In this document: positions 9,204-16,614 of the stretch, in pieces | How positions within the stretch are numbered: the stretch's first letter is position 1 | Layout of the letters: each line of letters opens with the position of its first letter | Assembly (NCBI RefSeq): GCF_047785965.1 | Contig: NZ_JBLOBF010000002.1 | Coordinates: 124,001 to 188,000 of the forward strand | Source: Caldisericum exile_A | GTDB taxonomy: Bacteria; Caldisericota; Caldisericia; Caldisericales; Caldisericaceae | Direction of reading: 5' to 3' | DNA length: 64,000 bases | Made by a program: the position numbers and the translations under genes | The notes under the pieces: generated by a model | Database searches by the model: none | Seen by the model: only the letters and a program-made list of their open reading frames with translations | What the model was told of the DNA's origin: nothing

Positions 9204-9403
9204 GCTTTCACTTCCTTTTTTATTACAATTGCAAAATCAGGACAAAAGACTTCACACATTCCACATCCCATACACCTTTCTTCATTGACAACCTCTACTT
9301 TAAAATCTTCACCAATTCGAAGAATTTTTGCAGGGCAAACTGAGACGCAAATACCACAACCTTTACAGAAATCTTTATTGATAATTACTCTATTTTTTGC
9401 CAT
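9200..9403 (-). CDS. korD: 2[4Fe-4S] ferredoxin-like subunit of 2-oxoacid oxidoreductase
   Basis: 67 aa from the ATG at 9403. An upstream in-frame TTG at 9409 would add two residues; an AAAGGAG site serves either. It carries two CxxCxxCxxxCP clusters (CKGCGICVSVCP and CMGCGMCEVFCP). This is the delta subunit that shuttles electrons from the KorB active site to free ferredoxin. It overlaps the sucD 3' end by about 14 nt, joining sucCD and korDABC into one translational chain. Confidence 0.92.
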   Translation of the reverse strand: MAKNRVIINKDFCKGCGICVSVCPAKILRIGEDFKVEVVNEERCMGCGMCEVFCPDFAIVIKKEVKA

Positions 9404-10271
9404 TTTCAAGCATCTCCTTTAAAATTGCGGCAACTTCAACTGGTGTTTTTCCGACCCTTATACCCTTACTTTCAAGGTATGCCACTTTCTCTTCTGCAGT
9501 TCTTGTGTTAGGAGTCACTATTGCTCCTGCATGACCCATCCTCTTTCCTTTTGGTGAAGCTCTGCCAGCAATAAATGAAACGACAGGTTTATTAAATTCT
9601 TTTTCAATGTAGTCCGCTGCATCTTCTTCGTCAGTCCCGCCAATTTCACCAACAAGGACAACCGCCTCAGTTTCAGGATCACTTTGAAATTCTTTCAAAA
9701 TATCTATAAATTTCATTCCAATAATTGGGTCTCCACCAATACCAACCGCCGTTGTCTCGCCTAAACCAATATCCGAAATATGCTTTACAATTTCATATGT
9801 AAGCGTACCTGACCTTGAAACAACCCCAACCTTCCCTTTCTTAAAAATATTTCCAGGCATTATACCAAGTTTTGCCTTACCCACAGAAATTACTCCAGGA
9901 CAATTAGGGCCGATGAGTTTTGCATCTTTTGATTTAATAAACTCGACAGCCTTTACCATGCTTTGAACAGGGATTCCCTCTGTAATTGTAACTATCAGTT
10001 TAATTCCCGCATTTGCCGCTTCGTATATTGCATCCTCTGCAAATTTTGCTGGCACAAAAATAACAGTTGCATCCGCATTTGTCTCTCTAACTGCTTCTTC
10101 AACTGTATTGAAAACAGGAATGCCATAAACATCAGTTCCACCTTTAAAGGGTGTTACACCAGCAACAACCTTAGTACCATAATCAAGCATTGCCTTTGCA
10201 TGAAACGAACCGTCACGTCCAGTAATACCTTGTACTATTACCCTTGTATGTTCGTCAACCAATATACTCAT
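9390..10271 (-). CDS. sucD: Succinate--CoA ligase (ADP/GDP-forming) alpha subunit
   Basis: 293 aa, the standard size. N-terminal Rossmann CoA-binding domain (GITGRDGSFHAKAMLDYGT) and ligase domain with the phosphorylated histidine H247 in RMGHAGAIV. It catalyses succinyl-CoA + ADP + Pi to succinate + ATP and CoA, reversibly. Directly downstream of sucC (3-nt gap) and upstream of korDABC, so the succinyl-CoA made by Kor can be cashed in as ATP. Confidence 0.96.
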   Translation of the reverse strand: MSILVDEHTRVIVQGITGRDGSFHAKAMLDYGTKVVAGVTPFKGGTDVYGIPVFNTVEEAVRETNADATVIFVPAKFAEDAIYEAANAGIKLIVTITEGIPVQSMVKAVEFIKSKDAKLIGPNCPGVISVGKAKLGIMPGNIFKKGKVGVVSRSGTLTYEIVKHISDIGLGETTAVGIGGDPIIGMKFIDILKEFQSDPETEAVVLVGEIGGTDEEDAADYIEKEFNKPVVSFIAGRASPKGKRMGHAGAIVTPNTRTAEEKVAYLESKGIRVGKTPVEVAAILKEMLENGKK

Positions 10272-10274
10272 ACT

Positions 10275-11411
10275 TCACCTCGCATTTGCAAGTTCGACGA
10301 CTTTTGTGACACCATCAACCATTGAATCGGTATAAATAAGAGGTGTATCTTTAAGAATTTCTCTTGCCTTATCTTCATTAGTACCTGTAAGTCTTACAAC
10401 TATTGGAACATCAACTTTTGTCATTTCAAGTGCTTTAAGAAGACCATTTGCAACATCATCACAGCGAGTAATACCACCAAAAATATTTATAAGGATTGCT
10501 TTAACATTTTTGTCTCTTGTAATCATTTCAATTGCACTTGCAACCTTTTCCGGAGATGAAGAACCCCCTATATCAAGGAAATTCGCAGGATCTCCCCCAA
10601 AAAGTTTTATAAGATCCATTGTAGCCATAGCCAAACCCGCTCCATTAACAAGGCAACCAATATTTCCGTTTAGCTTTATATATGTAAAGCCTTTTGATTT
10701 AGCTTCAAGTTCAAGTTTTTCTTCTTCAGTTGTTTCTCTTAAAGCCTCAAGTTCAGGATGTCTAAAGAGCGCATTATCATCAATTACAATTTTTGAATCG
10801 AGAGCTAAAACATTATTTCCTTCAACTACCGCAAGTGGGTTAATTTCGGCTAAGTTTCCATCAAGAGAAATATAAACCTTATACAATTTCTCAATAATAT
10901 CTGCTATTTTCGGCGCAATATTCATATCCTCAGTAAGTCTCTGAGATGCCTTCTTTGCCTCGTAAGAAAAAAGTCCCATAATGGGATCAATATAGATTTT
11001 AAAGATTTTCTCAGGTGTATTTTTTGCGACTTCTTCAATATCTACACCACCAGCATTTGAGACAATCAAAACGTTTCTCTTACTTACTCTGTCCACCGTG
11101 AATCCAACATAAAACTCTCTCAATATATTTACTGCCTTTGCAACAAGCAATTTCTTTACCTTTAGACCTTTTATTTCCATTGTGAGAATTTCATCTGCAA
11201 GTTTTAAAACTTCTTCTTCAGTCTTTGCAACTTTTACACCACCTGCTTTACCGCGACCTCCAACAAGAACTTGTGCCTTTAAAACAATAGGCAAACCAAT
11301 TTTCTTTGCAATTTCCAGCGCCTCTTCTCGATTGCTTGCAACTGCACCTTCAACAACGGGGATACCAAATTCCTTAAAAAACTCTCTTGATTGATACTCT
11401 TGAAGATTCAT
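10275..11411 (-). CDS. sucC: Succinate--CoA ligase beta subunit
   Basis: 378 aa. ATP-grasp domain (MNLQEYQSREFFKEFGIPV at the N-terminus, VLVGGRGKAGGVK at about 48-60) and a C-terminal CoA-ligase domain with FLDIGGSSSPEKV and NIFGGITRCDDVANG. It binds the nucleotide and succinate and pairs with SucD. The start codon overlaps the stop of the upstream regulator as TAATG, so the regulator and enzyme are translated from one message. Confidence 0.96.
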   Translation of the reverse strand: MNLQEYQSREFFKEFGIPVVEGAVASNREEALEIAKKIGLPIVLKAQVLVGGRGKAGGVKVAKTEEEVLKLADEILTMEIKGLKVKKLLVAKAVNILREFYVGFTVDRVSKRNVLIVSNAGGVDIEEVAKNTPEKIFKIYIDPIMGLFSYEAKKASQRLTEDMNIAPKIADIIEKLYKVYISLDGNLAEINPLAVVEGNNVLALDSKIVIDDNALFRHPELEALRETTEEEKLELEAKSKGFTYIKLNGNIGCLVNGAGLAMATMDLIKLFGGDPANFLDIGGSSSPEKVASAIEMITRDKNVKAILINIFGGITRCDDVANGLLKALEMTKVDVPIVVRLTGTNEDKAREILKDTPLIYTDSMVDGVTKVVELANAR

Positions 11412-12055
11412 TACACACCCCTCTCCTTCTCTAATTTCCTAATATATGCATAAACGGTGTAGATTGAGATATTTAATTTTTTTGCAACAAAATTCACAGA
11501 ATTCTTTAATTTAAAAAAACTTCTATTGTATAATTCAGATACAATCGAAAAATTATCAACCCTTTTTGAAGAGACCTTTGAGGAAAGTATTGAATAAACC
11601 TCATCAAATGTCTTTTCAATTGCTTCATCATACTCAAAAGATGTAATTTTGTTAAGAACCTCTTTAGGGGAATCCGCAAAAGTTAAAAAATATGATATAA
11701 ACTTATGCATTGTTTCAAGATTGGAAAGATCCATATTAAGACAAAGAAGCCCTATAAGATCTCCCTTTTTATTTCTAATACCAATTGTAATAGATCGTAA
11801 TTTTTTTCTTGTGTAAGATAGACTTTCGTAGGGACCATAGTAATCAATCCCGTTTTTCAGTTTTTCTATCACATATTTACCAGCCTCTGTGAGAGAATCT
11901 CCAACCTTTCTTCCAGTTATTTCACCATTTTCAATTGCAATAATCTTGGGTTTATTATCTATTAGAGAATGTAATACTATTTCAACATTCTTTCCAAAAA
12001 ATTCTTTAAGAGCTCTAACAACAATTTTATAACTTTCTAATATTTCTTCATCCAT
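11411..12055 (-). CDS. YheO/DauR-like transcriptional regulator (PAS-like sensor plus HTH)
   Basis: 214 aa. Residues about 6-110 match the YheO-type PAS-like domain (VLHSLIDNKPKIIAIENGEI, then GPYESLSYTRKKLRS), and the C-terminal 60 residues form an HTH ending FVAKKLNISIYTVYAYIRKL. Family members such as DauR regulate catabolic genes in response to small ligands. It is the first gene of the suc-kor-transporter operon and overlaps sucC by 1 nt, so it is likely the operon's own regulator; the ligand may be a 2-oxoacid or dicarboxylate (inference). A 7-bp inverted repeat overlaps its -10 box. Confidence 0.82.
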   Translation of the reverse strand: MDEEILESYKIVVRALKEFFGKNVEIVLHSLIDNKPKIIAIENGEITGRKVGDSLTEAGKYVIEKLKNGIDYYGPYESLSYTRKKLRSITIGIRNKKGDLIGLLCLNMDLSNLETMHKFISYFLTFADSPKEVLNKITSFEYDEAIEKTFDEVYSILSSKVSSKRVDNFSIVSELYNRSFFKLKNSVNFVAKKLNISIYTVYAYIRKLEKERGV

Positions 12056-12073
12056 TGTTCAAATATTTTGGTA

Positions 12074-12105
12074 TCAAATTATACAAAAAATTTGAATTTA
12101 TACAA
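12074..12105 (-). promoter_or_regulatory. Promoter and possible operator of the regulator-suc-kor-DASS operon
   Basis: On the minus strand TTGTAT (complement 12100-12105), a 16-nt spacer and TATAAT (complement 12078-12083), 22 nt before the regulator ATG. The inverted repeat TCAAATT (12074-12080) / AATTTGA (12089-12095) straddles the -10 box and could be an autoregulatory operator, but similar A/T dyads arise easily in this composition. Confidence 0.5.
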
Positions 12106-12132
12106 GATTTTTGAAATAATCTTTAAAAAATT

Positions 12133-13266
12133 TTATCCTATAACAGCTTTTTCAACAATAAGTTTACCTTCTTTAAATCTAGAAAGGGTAAGATTGTTAG
12201 CTTCTTCAAGAAAAAACATACCATGAGTTATGTAGTGTGCAAGCAATTTGCCAACAATAGGACCAAGCATAAAGCCATGTCCTGAATAACCTGTTCCTAT
12301 ATAAAGATTTGGTATAGGAGTTGGTCCAATAATCGGATGTTTATCAGGAGATACAACATAGTAACCAGCCCACTGCCTCATAAGTCTTACCGAAGCAAGC
12401 TTTGGCATTAATCTTAATAGTTCATTTGAAAATTTCTCAAGAAATTCATATGTAGCTTCAAGATTATTCTGTGGTGGCTCATTAGTATCAGTTCCTCCTA
12501 TAATACGACCTCTATAAGTTTGTGTAAAATAAAGAGAACTATCTACAACCATAGGCGAAAGAAATATTTTTAAAGGTTCGGAAACAACAATTTGATGTTT
12601 ATAATTTTCAATAGGAATTTCGAATCCTAACTTACTTGCCAATCTTTTAGTTTCATTTCCGGTTGCAAATAAAACTGCAGAAACTCCGTATTTATCTTTG
12701 CTTGTAATAACAGTCTTTATTTTTCCACCTTGAAGCTCAAAGTCTTTAACTTCTTCATAATCAAAAACTTCCACACTATTGCCCTTTAAAAATAATCTTA
12801 AAGAATCAAGAACATCCTGTGGATATGCGGAGCCATCAGTAGGACACCAAGAGGCGCCGACAATACCTTCAAGACTTAAATCTGGTACAATTTCTTTAAT
12901 TTCTTCTTTTGAAATAATTTTACTTGGCACTCCAAAAAGATTTTGAAGTTTTACATGACTTTTATATTCATTAAGTGCTTCTTCACTTCTAAGAAGCCAA
13001 AGGTATCCTCCTTGTCTAAAATGAATTGGTAATGGCAAACTTTCTTCCCAATATTGCCAAATTTTTACTGCTTCGCGCATCAAAACAATATGCTCTCTTG
13101 TTGTAAATTGTTGCCTAATACCTGTGCCGCATCGACCTGTTGAGCCGGAACCAACATAACTTTTTTCAACAATTGCAATATTCTTAACGCCATTTCTCAC
13201 AAGATAATAGGCCGTAGAAAGGCCCGTTATTCCACCGCCAACTATTAAAACATCATAGTTTTTCAT
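12133..13266 (-). CDS. FAD-dependent D-/imino-acid oxidoreductase, PdhB/SoxB-like catalytic subunit
   Basis: 377 aa from the ATG at 13266, which has AAAGGAG 7 nt upstream; a longer reading from 13293 adds nine poorly conserved residues and lacks such a site. DAO-fold flavoprotein: dinucleotide motif VLIVGGGITGLSTAYYL at the N-terminus, CGTGIRQQFTTREH for flavin contact, and the C-terminal GTGYSGHGFMLGPIVG typical of sarcosine oxidase beta and dye-linked L-proline dehydrogenase beta. Final gene of a four-gene set whose order equals the archaeal pdhA-F-X-B complex. Substrate (proline, sarcosine, another secondary amine) cannot be read from sequence. Confidence 0.88.
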   Translation of the reverse strand: MKNYDVLIVGGGITGLSTAYYLVRNGVKNIAIVEKSYVGSGSTGRCGTGIRQQFTTREHIVLMREAVKIWQYWEESLPLPIHFRQGGYLWLLRSEEALNEYKSHVKLQNLFGVPSKIISKEEIKEIVPDLSLEGIVGASWCPTDGSAYPQDVLDSLRLFLKGNSVEVFDYEEVKDFELQGGKIKTVITSKDKYGVSAVLFATGNETKRLASKLGFEIPIENYKHQIVVSEPLKIFLSPMVVDSSLYFTQTYRGRIIGGTDTNEPPQNNLEATYEFLEKFSNELLRLMPKLASVRLMRQWAGYYVVSPDKHPIIGPTPIPNLYIGTGYSGHGFMLGPIVGKLLAHYITHGMFFLEEANNLTLSRFKEGKLIVEKAVIG

Positions 13267-13528
13267 TTTTGCTCTCCTTTGAAAAAATTCCAAATGGGAT
13301 TGGTGTTTCAGGCGGACGAATCGATATATTTTCTGGAAATTCCTTATTCAGTTCAAAAAGAATTCGTTGGAGAAGAGGAATGCATGTCTTTCCCTGGCAC
13401 GGACCAGTCCCAATTTTTAGATGCCTTCTTAGAGATTCTATATCTTTAAAACCTTCATTGTATGCTTCAAGAATATCTTCATAGGTCACATCTTCACATC
13501 TACAAATGATTATATCTTTCTTATTCAT
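13253..13528 (-). CDS. Small BFD-like [2Fe-2S] protein of the dehydrogenase complex (PdhX-like)
   Basis: 91 aa. Four cysteines in the bacterioferritin-associated-ferredoxin pattern, C9-x-C11 and C44-x4-C49, with the helical VTYEDILEAYNEGFKDIESL between them. Such modules occur fused in opine/sarcosine oxidases and as the free small subunit in Thermococcales proline dehydrogenase. It probably carries electrons between the flavin subunits. It overlaps both neighbours (8 nt with the ferredoxin gene, 14 nt with the FAD gene), as expected for stoichiometric subunits. Confidence 0.85.
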   Translation of the reverse strand: MNKKDIIICRCEDVTYEDILEAYNEGFKDIESLRRHLKIGTGPCQGKTCIPLLQRILFELNKEFPENISIRPPETPIPFGIFSKESKNEKL

Positions 13529-14012
13529 GGATAACCTCTATATTCCTTACTTCATAAATTAGTTTCTCTTCGTAGAAAGAGACAGTAATAACAGAAGATT
13601 GAGTTTCTTTTTCGGCCTTTAATACCTTAGTCACCTTACCGGTTCCCACTTTTTCTCCAAGCCTATTTAACAAATAAACTTCATCGCCTACTTTAGGAAT
13701 TGGAAGCATTTCATAGGGTATTGAAACCTCATACAAAGTATCAGTTTTTCTAACAAGAAAAAGAGCAAGTCCTGGACACACCATCACGCATTTTCCACAC
13801 CCAATACAAAGATCATAATTTATCTTTGGTGGATCTTTAATATCATTCATAGAAATTGCTCCTGTAGGGCAAGAGGAAACGCACGGATTACAAGGTATTT
13901 CCTGTACGCATTCGCTTATTGCAACTGCATGCTTTGATATCTTATCAACTGTTGGAAAATTATCGATTATATCTTCCTTAGTAAGAAAACCTGTTTTAAG
14001 ATAATCACTCAC
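13521..14012 (-). CDS. 2[4Fe-4S] ferredoxin-domain subunit of the dehydrogenase complex (PdhF-like)
   Basis: 163 aa. Fe-S ligands C35/C41/C44/C48 and C69/C72/C75/C79 (CIGCGKCVMVCP), then a beta-rich C-terminal half (about 90-160) containing IPKVGDEVYLLNRLGEKVGTG. The first cluster has an atypical C-x5-C spacing. Starts with GTG after a GGAGGT site and overlaps the upstream FAD/NAD subunit by 8 nt. It probably wires the flavin subunits to ferredoxin or the quinone pool; the true acceptor is unknown. Confidence 0.84.
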   Translation of the reverse strand: MSDYLKTGFLTKEDIIDNFPTVDKISKHAVAISECVQEIPCNPCVSSCPTGAISMNDIKDPPKINYDLCIGCGKCVMVCPGLALFLVRKTDTLYEVSIPYEMLPIPKVGDEVYLLNRLGEKVGTGKVTKVLKAEKETQSSVITVSFYEEKLIYEVRNIEVIHE

Positions 14013-15405
14013 TCGTTACCTCCTTAATGCCCTCAATAACCTTTAAAGAAAAAGGACTACTCCTGAGACGATTAAGACCCTTTTGTGTCTCACTTAATTC
14101 CTCTTCCACACTAAAACCCAATTTTTTAAGAATTGAAAGCGATGCAACTTTTCCCTCAAGCATTGCAGTTGAGGCTTCTTCGATGCCTGCAACATCTCCT
14201 GCAATATACACATTTTGTCTTGATGTTTCCATTTCGCTATTTCTTATTGGGACATACCCTCCAAGAGAGGAGATGTATTTCAGCTCACAACCTGCTTGTG
14301 CCAAAAGTTGGTATGAAGGTTGAAGACCTACCGCAAGAAGAACGGCATCAACGTCCATTTCAAATTCTTCTCCTGTTTCTTCAAATCTATCGTTCAATTT
14401 CGCAAGGACAACTTTCTCAACTCTTCCATTCCCAATTGCTTTCTTTATGGTTGTTTGCGTATAAATTGGCACACCAAATCTTCTTACCTTTGCCGCATGT
14501 ACAAAGTACCCTCCAATTTTAGAAGTTGCTTCAATTATTGCTTTCACTTTCATTCCTGCTTGTAATAACTGATATGAAACAATCAAGCCCACATTACCAG
14601 CACCCACAACAAGTATATTTTCACCAATCTTAATCCCATAAACGTTCATAAGTGTCTGTGCTGCCCCTGCGCCCATTACATTTGGGAGATCGTTTCCCTC
14701 AAATGGAATCATCTTTTCGGAAGCACCTGTTGCGAAAATTACAAATCTTGGATATATCTTTAAAAGCTGATTTTCCTTAAAGGCAAGCAATAGGTTTTCT
14801 TCTTTGTAATGTGCAAAAACTGTCGAATTAGTGTAATATCTTACTTCCAGATTCTTTAATTCTGAAATGAGTTCTTCAGCAATTTTTATTCCTCGAACTC
14901 CTGCACCTTCTTTCTCGGACCCAAAGAATTTATGAGTCTGTTTTATAAGTTGTCCACCTAAATTAGGATTTTGCTCTAAAAGAAGAACATCAATGCCCCT
15001 TTTTTTAAGTGTAATCGCAGCATTAAGTCCTGCAGGACCCGAGCCTACAATGAGGACAGTCGGATAAAGCGTTTCAGCATTCTTAAAATGACTATTATCT
15101 TTTGGTAATTCTCCAAAACCATTTTGCCTTCTTACAAACATGCCATCTTGTGCAAGTGTTATACATGTTCGTACATTAGGGATACCATTTACTTCCATAA
15201 GACATGAAGAACATTTTCCAATAGCACAAAACATACCCCGAGGACGGTGTAACTTTGGGCTCTCTGAAAAAACATAGATACCGTTTCGATAAAGAGCCAT
15301 TGCAATTGTTTCATCTTGATAAGCTTCTATTGTATTTCCTTCAAATGAAAATTTAACGCTTCCTATCCTTTTAAATTTAAGGATAGGATGATCTCTTATT
15401 TCCAT
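14005..15405 (-). CDS. FAD/NAD(P)-binding oxidoreductase with N-terminal [2Fe-2S] domain (PdhA/HcnB/SoxA-like)
   Basis: 466 aa from the ATG at 15405; a GTG one codon earlier is possible. Residues about 10-90 are a Fer2_4 domain with ligands C60, C65, C68 and C81. A pyridine-nucleotide-disulfide-oxidoreductase fold follows, with an FAD motif TVLIVGSGPAGLNAA (about 113-127) and an NAD motif ILVVGAGNVG (about 260-270). In archaeal proline dehydrogenase this alpha subunit provides NADH-dye activity next to the substrate-oxidising beta subunit. First gene of the pdh-like set, preceded by AAAGGTGG, 46 nt after the zincin gene, with which it may be co-transcribed. Confidence 0.87.
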   Translation of the reverse strand: MEIRDHPILKFKRIGSVKFSFEGNTIEAYQDETIAMALYRNGIYVFSESPKLHRPRGMFCAIGKCSSCLMEVNGIPNVRTCITLAQDGMFVRRQNGFGELPKDNSHFKNAETLYPTVLIVGSGPAGLNAAITLKKRGIDVLLLEQNPNLGGQLIKQTHKFFGSEKEGAGVRGIKIAEELISELKNLEVRYYTNSTVFAHYKEENLLLAFKENQLLKIYPRFVIFATGASEKMIPFEGNDLPNVMGAGAAQTLMNVYGIKIGENILVVGAGNVGLIVSYQLLQAGMKVKAIIEATSKIGGYFVHAAKVRRFGVPIYTQTTIKKAIGNGRVEKVVLAKLNDRFEETGEEFEMDVDAVLLAVGLQPSYQLLAQAGCELKYISSLGGYVPIRNSEMETSRQNVYIAGDVAGIEEASTAMLEGKVASLSILKKLGFSVEEELSETQKGLNRLRSSPFSLKVIEGIKEVTSE

Positions 15406-15451
15406 CACCCACCACCTTTCAATTCATGCCAAACAAATTATAAAAGAATAT

Positions 15452-15826
15452 TTAATAAATACCAAGATTTCTTAGATCATCCTCGCCCATTCCAAAATAA
15501 TGACCAATTTCATGGAGTACAACCTTTCTTATCTTTTCTTCAAGTGGAATTTTCTCTAAATTTGCAAAATAAATTATAGGTTGCATAAATATATAAATCC
15601 TATCAGGCAAAACCAAACTGTAATTTGCGCCTCTTTTATTTAAGGGAACGCCTACATAAAGCCCAAGAAGTGTTTGAGTAGTAAATTTATGCTCTTCAAG
15701 AAAAGTTTGCGTGGGATAATCCAAAATAATAAACTCTAAGTTTTGTATATTTTCTTTAAGTTCTTTCGGTAAATCCGCTAATGTCTTATCAATTACATCT
15801 CTAAAAAACTCTAAAATTTCATCCAC
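15452..15826 (-). CDS. Small zincin-like metallopeptidase family protein
   Basis: 124 aa with the zinc-binding signature H105-E106-I-G-H109 followed by GMGEDDLRNLG, which matches the Zincin_1 family (PF06262); LPDRIYIFMQPI upstream is also typical. Physiological substrates of the family are unknown. It starts with GTG placed 6 nt after a TATAAT box with no Shine-Dalgarno site, so it is probably translated from a leaderless message. Its -10 box overlaps that of the divergent GNAT gene. Confidence 0.82.
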   Translation of the reverse strand: MDEILEFFRDVIDKTLADLPKELKENIQNLEFIILDYPTQTFLEEHKFTTQTLLGLYVGVPLNKRGANYSLVLPDRIYIFMQPIIYFANLEKIPLEEKIRKVVLHEIGHYFGMGEDDLRNLGIY

Positions 15827-15832
15827 TTTTAC

Positions 15833-15840
15833 ATTATAAT
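15833..15840. promoter_or_regulatory. Overlapping divergent -10 boxes for two leaderless genes
   Basis: The plus-strand TATAAT (15835-15840) ends 5 nt before the GTG at 15846. The minus-strand TATAAT (complement 15833-15838) ends 6 nt before the GTG at 15826. The two hexamers share four base pairs, so only one polymerase can bind at a time. No good -35 box is seen on either side. Confidence 0.55.
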
Positions 15841-15845
15841 GAATT

Positions 15846-16382
15846 GTGCTTGAGATTAAAAAGATTTACCATTACACCTTAAATATAAATGAGGTAAGAC
15901 CTTTTGAAACGAAAGTAAAATTTAAACACACAATTTTCACAGATTTTGAAGACGCAAAGGACACCATATTAAATAAACTTTCTTTACATTTCGGAGAAGA
16001 TAAAATCATTTCAGTAAAATTAAGGTTTGCATTGCAACATAAGATGGTTGCAACATTTATAGATGATGAATTTGTATCTTTTTGCTTTTTCGCTGACAGA
16101 CCTTTTAGGTTTTCGCTTTTTAAGTTGAAGGAGAAAGAACTTTACTTTTACGATTGTTTCACTTTTGAAAAATTTAGGGGACTCTCTTCTATATATGCCG
16201 AAGTAAAATATGTTATTGAAAAATATAGGGAACTCGGATACAATACTGCACACGTAGAAATTGAAGAGAAAAATATTTCTTCACAAAAAGCATTTGCAAA
16301 ATTAGGCTTTAAAAAGTCTCATATATATTGCTCAATTTCAATTTTTGGGATAAGAATTATCTTTTCAAAAACAATTTCTTGA
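15846..16382 (+). CDS. GNAT-fold acetyltransferase-like protein
   Basis: 178 aa. The C-terminal half (about 95-165) has the GNAT pattern: YFYDCFTFEKFRG, a helix with YRELGYNTAHVEIEEKN, and the closing SQKAFAKLGFKK motif. The first 80 residues are unassigned. The acetyl-CoA P-loop (Q/RxxGxG/A) is weak (FRGLSS), so activity is uncertain. The only plausible start is the GTG, with a -10 box 5 nt upstream. Its 3' end overlaps the convergent DUF2892 gene by 26 nt. Confidence 0.65.
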   Translation: MLEIKKIYHYTLNINEVRPFETKVKFKHTIFTDFEDAKDTILNKLSLHFGEDKIISVKLRFALQHKMVATFIDDEFVSFCFFADRPFRFSLFKLKEKELYFYDCFTFEKFRGLSSIYAEVKYVIEKYRELGYNTAHVEIEEKNISSQKAFAKLGFKKSHIYCSISIFGIRIIFSKTIS

Positions 16383-16614
16383 AAGGGCAAAATCCCGTAA
16401 TCCCTGTAAGGAAAAGAACAAACCCAACAAAGAAAAGTAGTACCTGCAAAGGATTATGAAACTTAAATACAAAGCCATAAAAATTTGAGTGGGGAAAACC
16501 CCCACTCTCATATTTTCCTACAAAATCCGTTATTTCATACCCAACAAAGAATATAAACACCCCAAGCGCAACTCTTATAATACTCTCAATAGTATTTATA
16601 TTTCTGTCTCTCAT
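16357..16614 (-). CDS. DUF2892 (YgaP-like) small membrane protein
   Basis: 85 aa, two hydrophobic segments (about 10-25 and 56-73). It shows the DUF2892 pattern: an N-terminal NxxxxIIRVALGVF helix, then LLFFVGFVLFLTGITGFCPFKKLF, including the conserved C-P. The function of the family is unclear; the Cys-Pro end is often linked to rhodanese domains. The ATG overlaps the stop codon of the upstream membrane protease gene as ATGA. The segment between the two helices is longer than usual and contains the charged GKYESGGFPHSNFYG stretch. Confidence 0.72.
   Translation of the reverse strand: MRDRNINTIESIIRVALGVFIFFVGYEITDFVGKYESGGFPHSNFYGFVFKFHNPLQVLLFFVGFVLFLTGITGFCPFKKLFLKR

Noticed and set aside
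13267..13293. Longer start for the DAO-type FAD subunit at 13293
   Set aside because: The dinucleotide motif begins just after the ATG at 13266, which has AAAGGAG; the longer form has no such site.
14027..14565. Overlapping plus-strand frames of 80-130 codons across the pdhA-like gene
   Set aside because: They are mirror frames of a well-conserved flavoprotein gene, lack ribosome sites and show no recognisable motifs.
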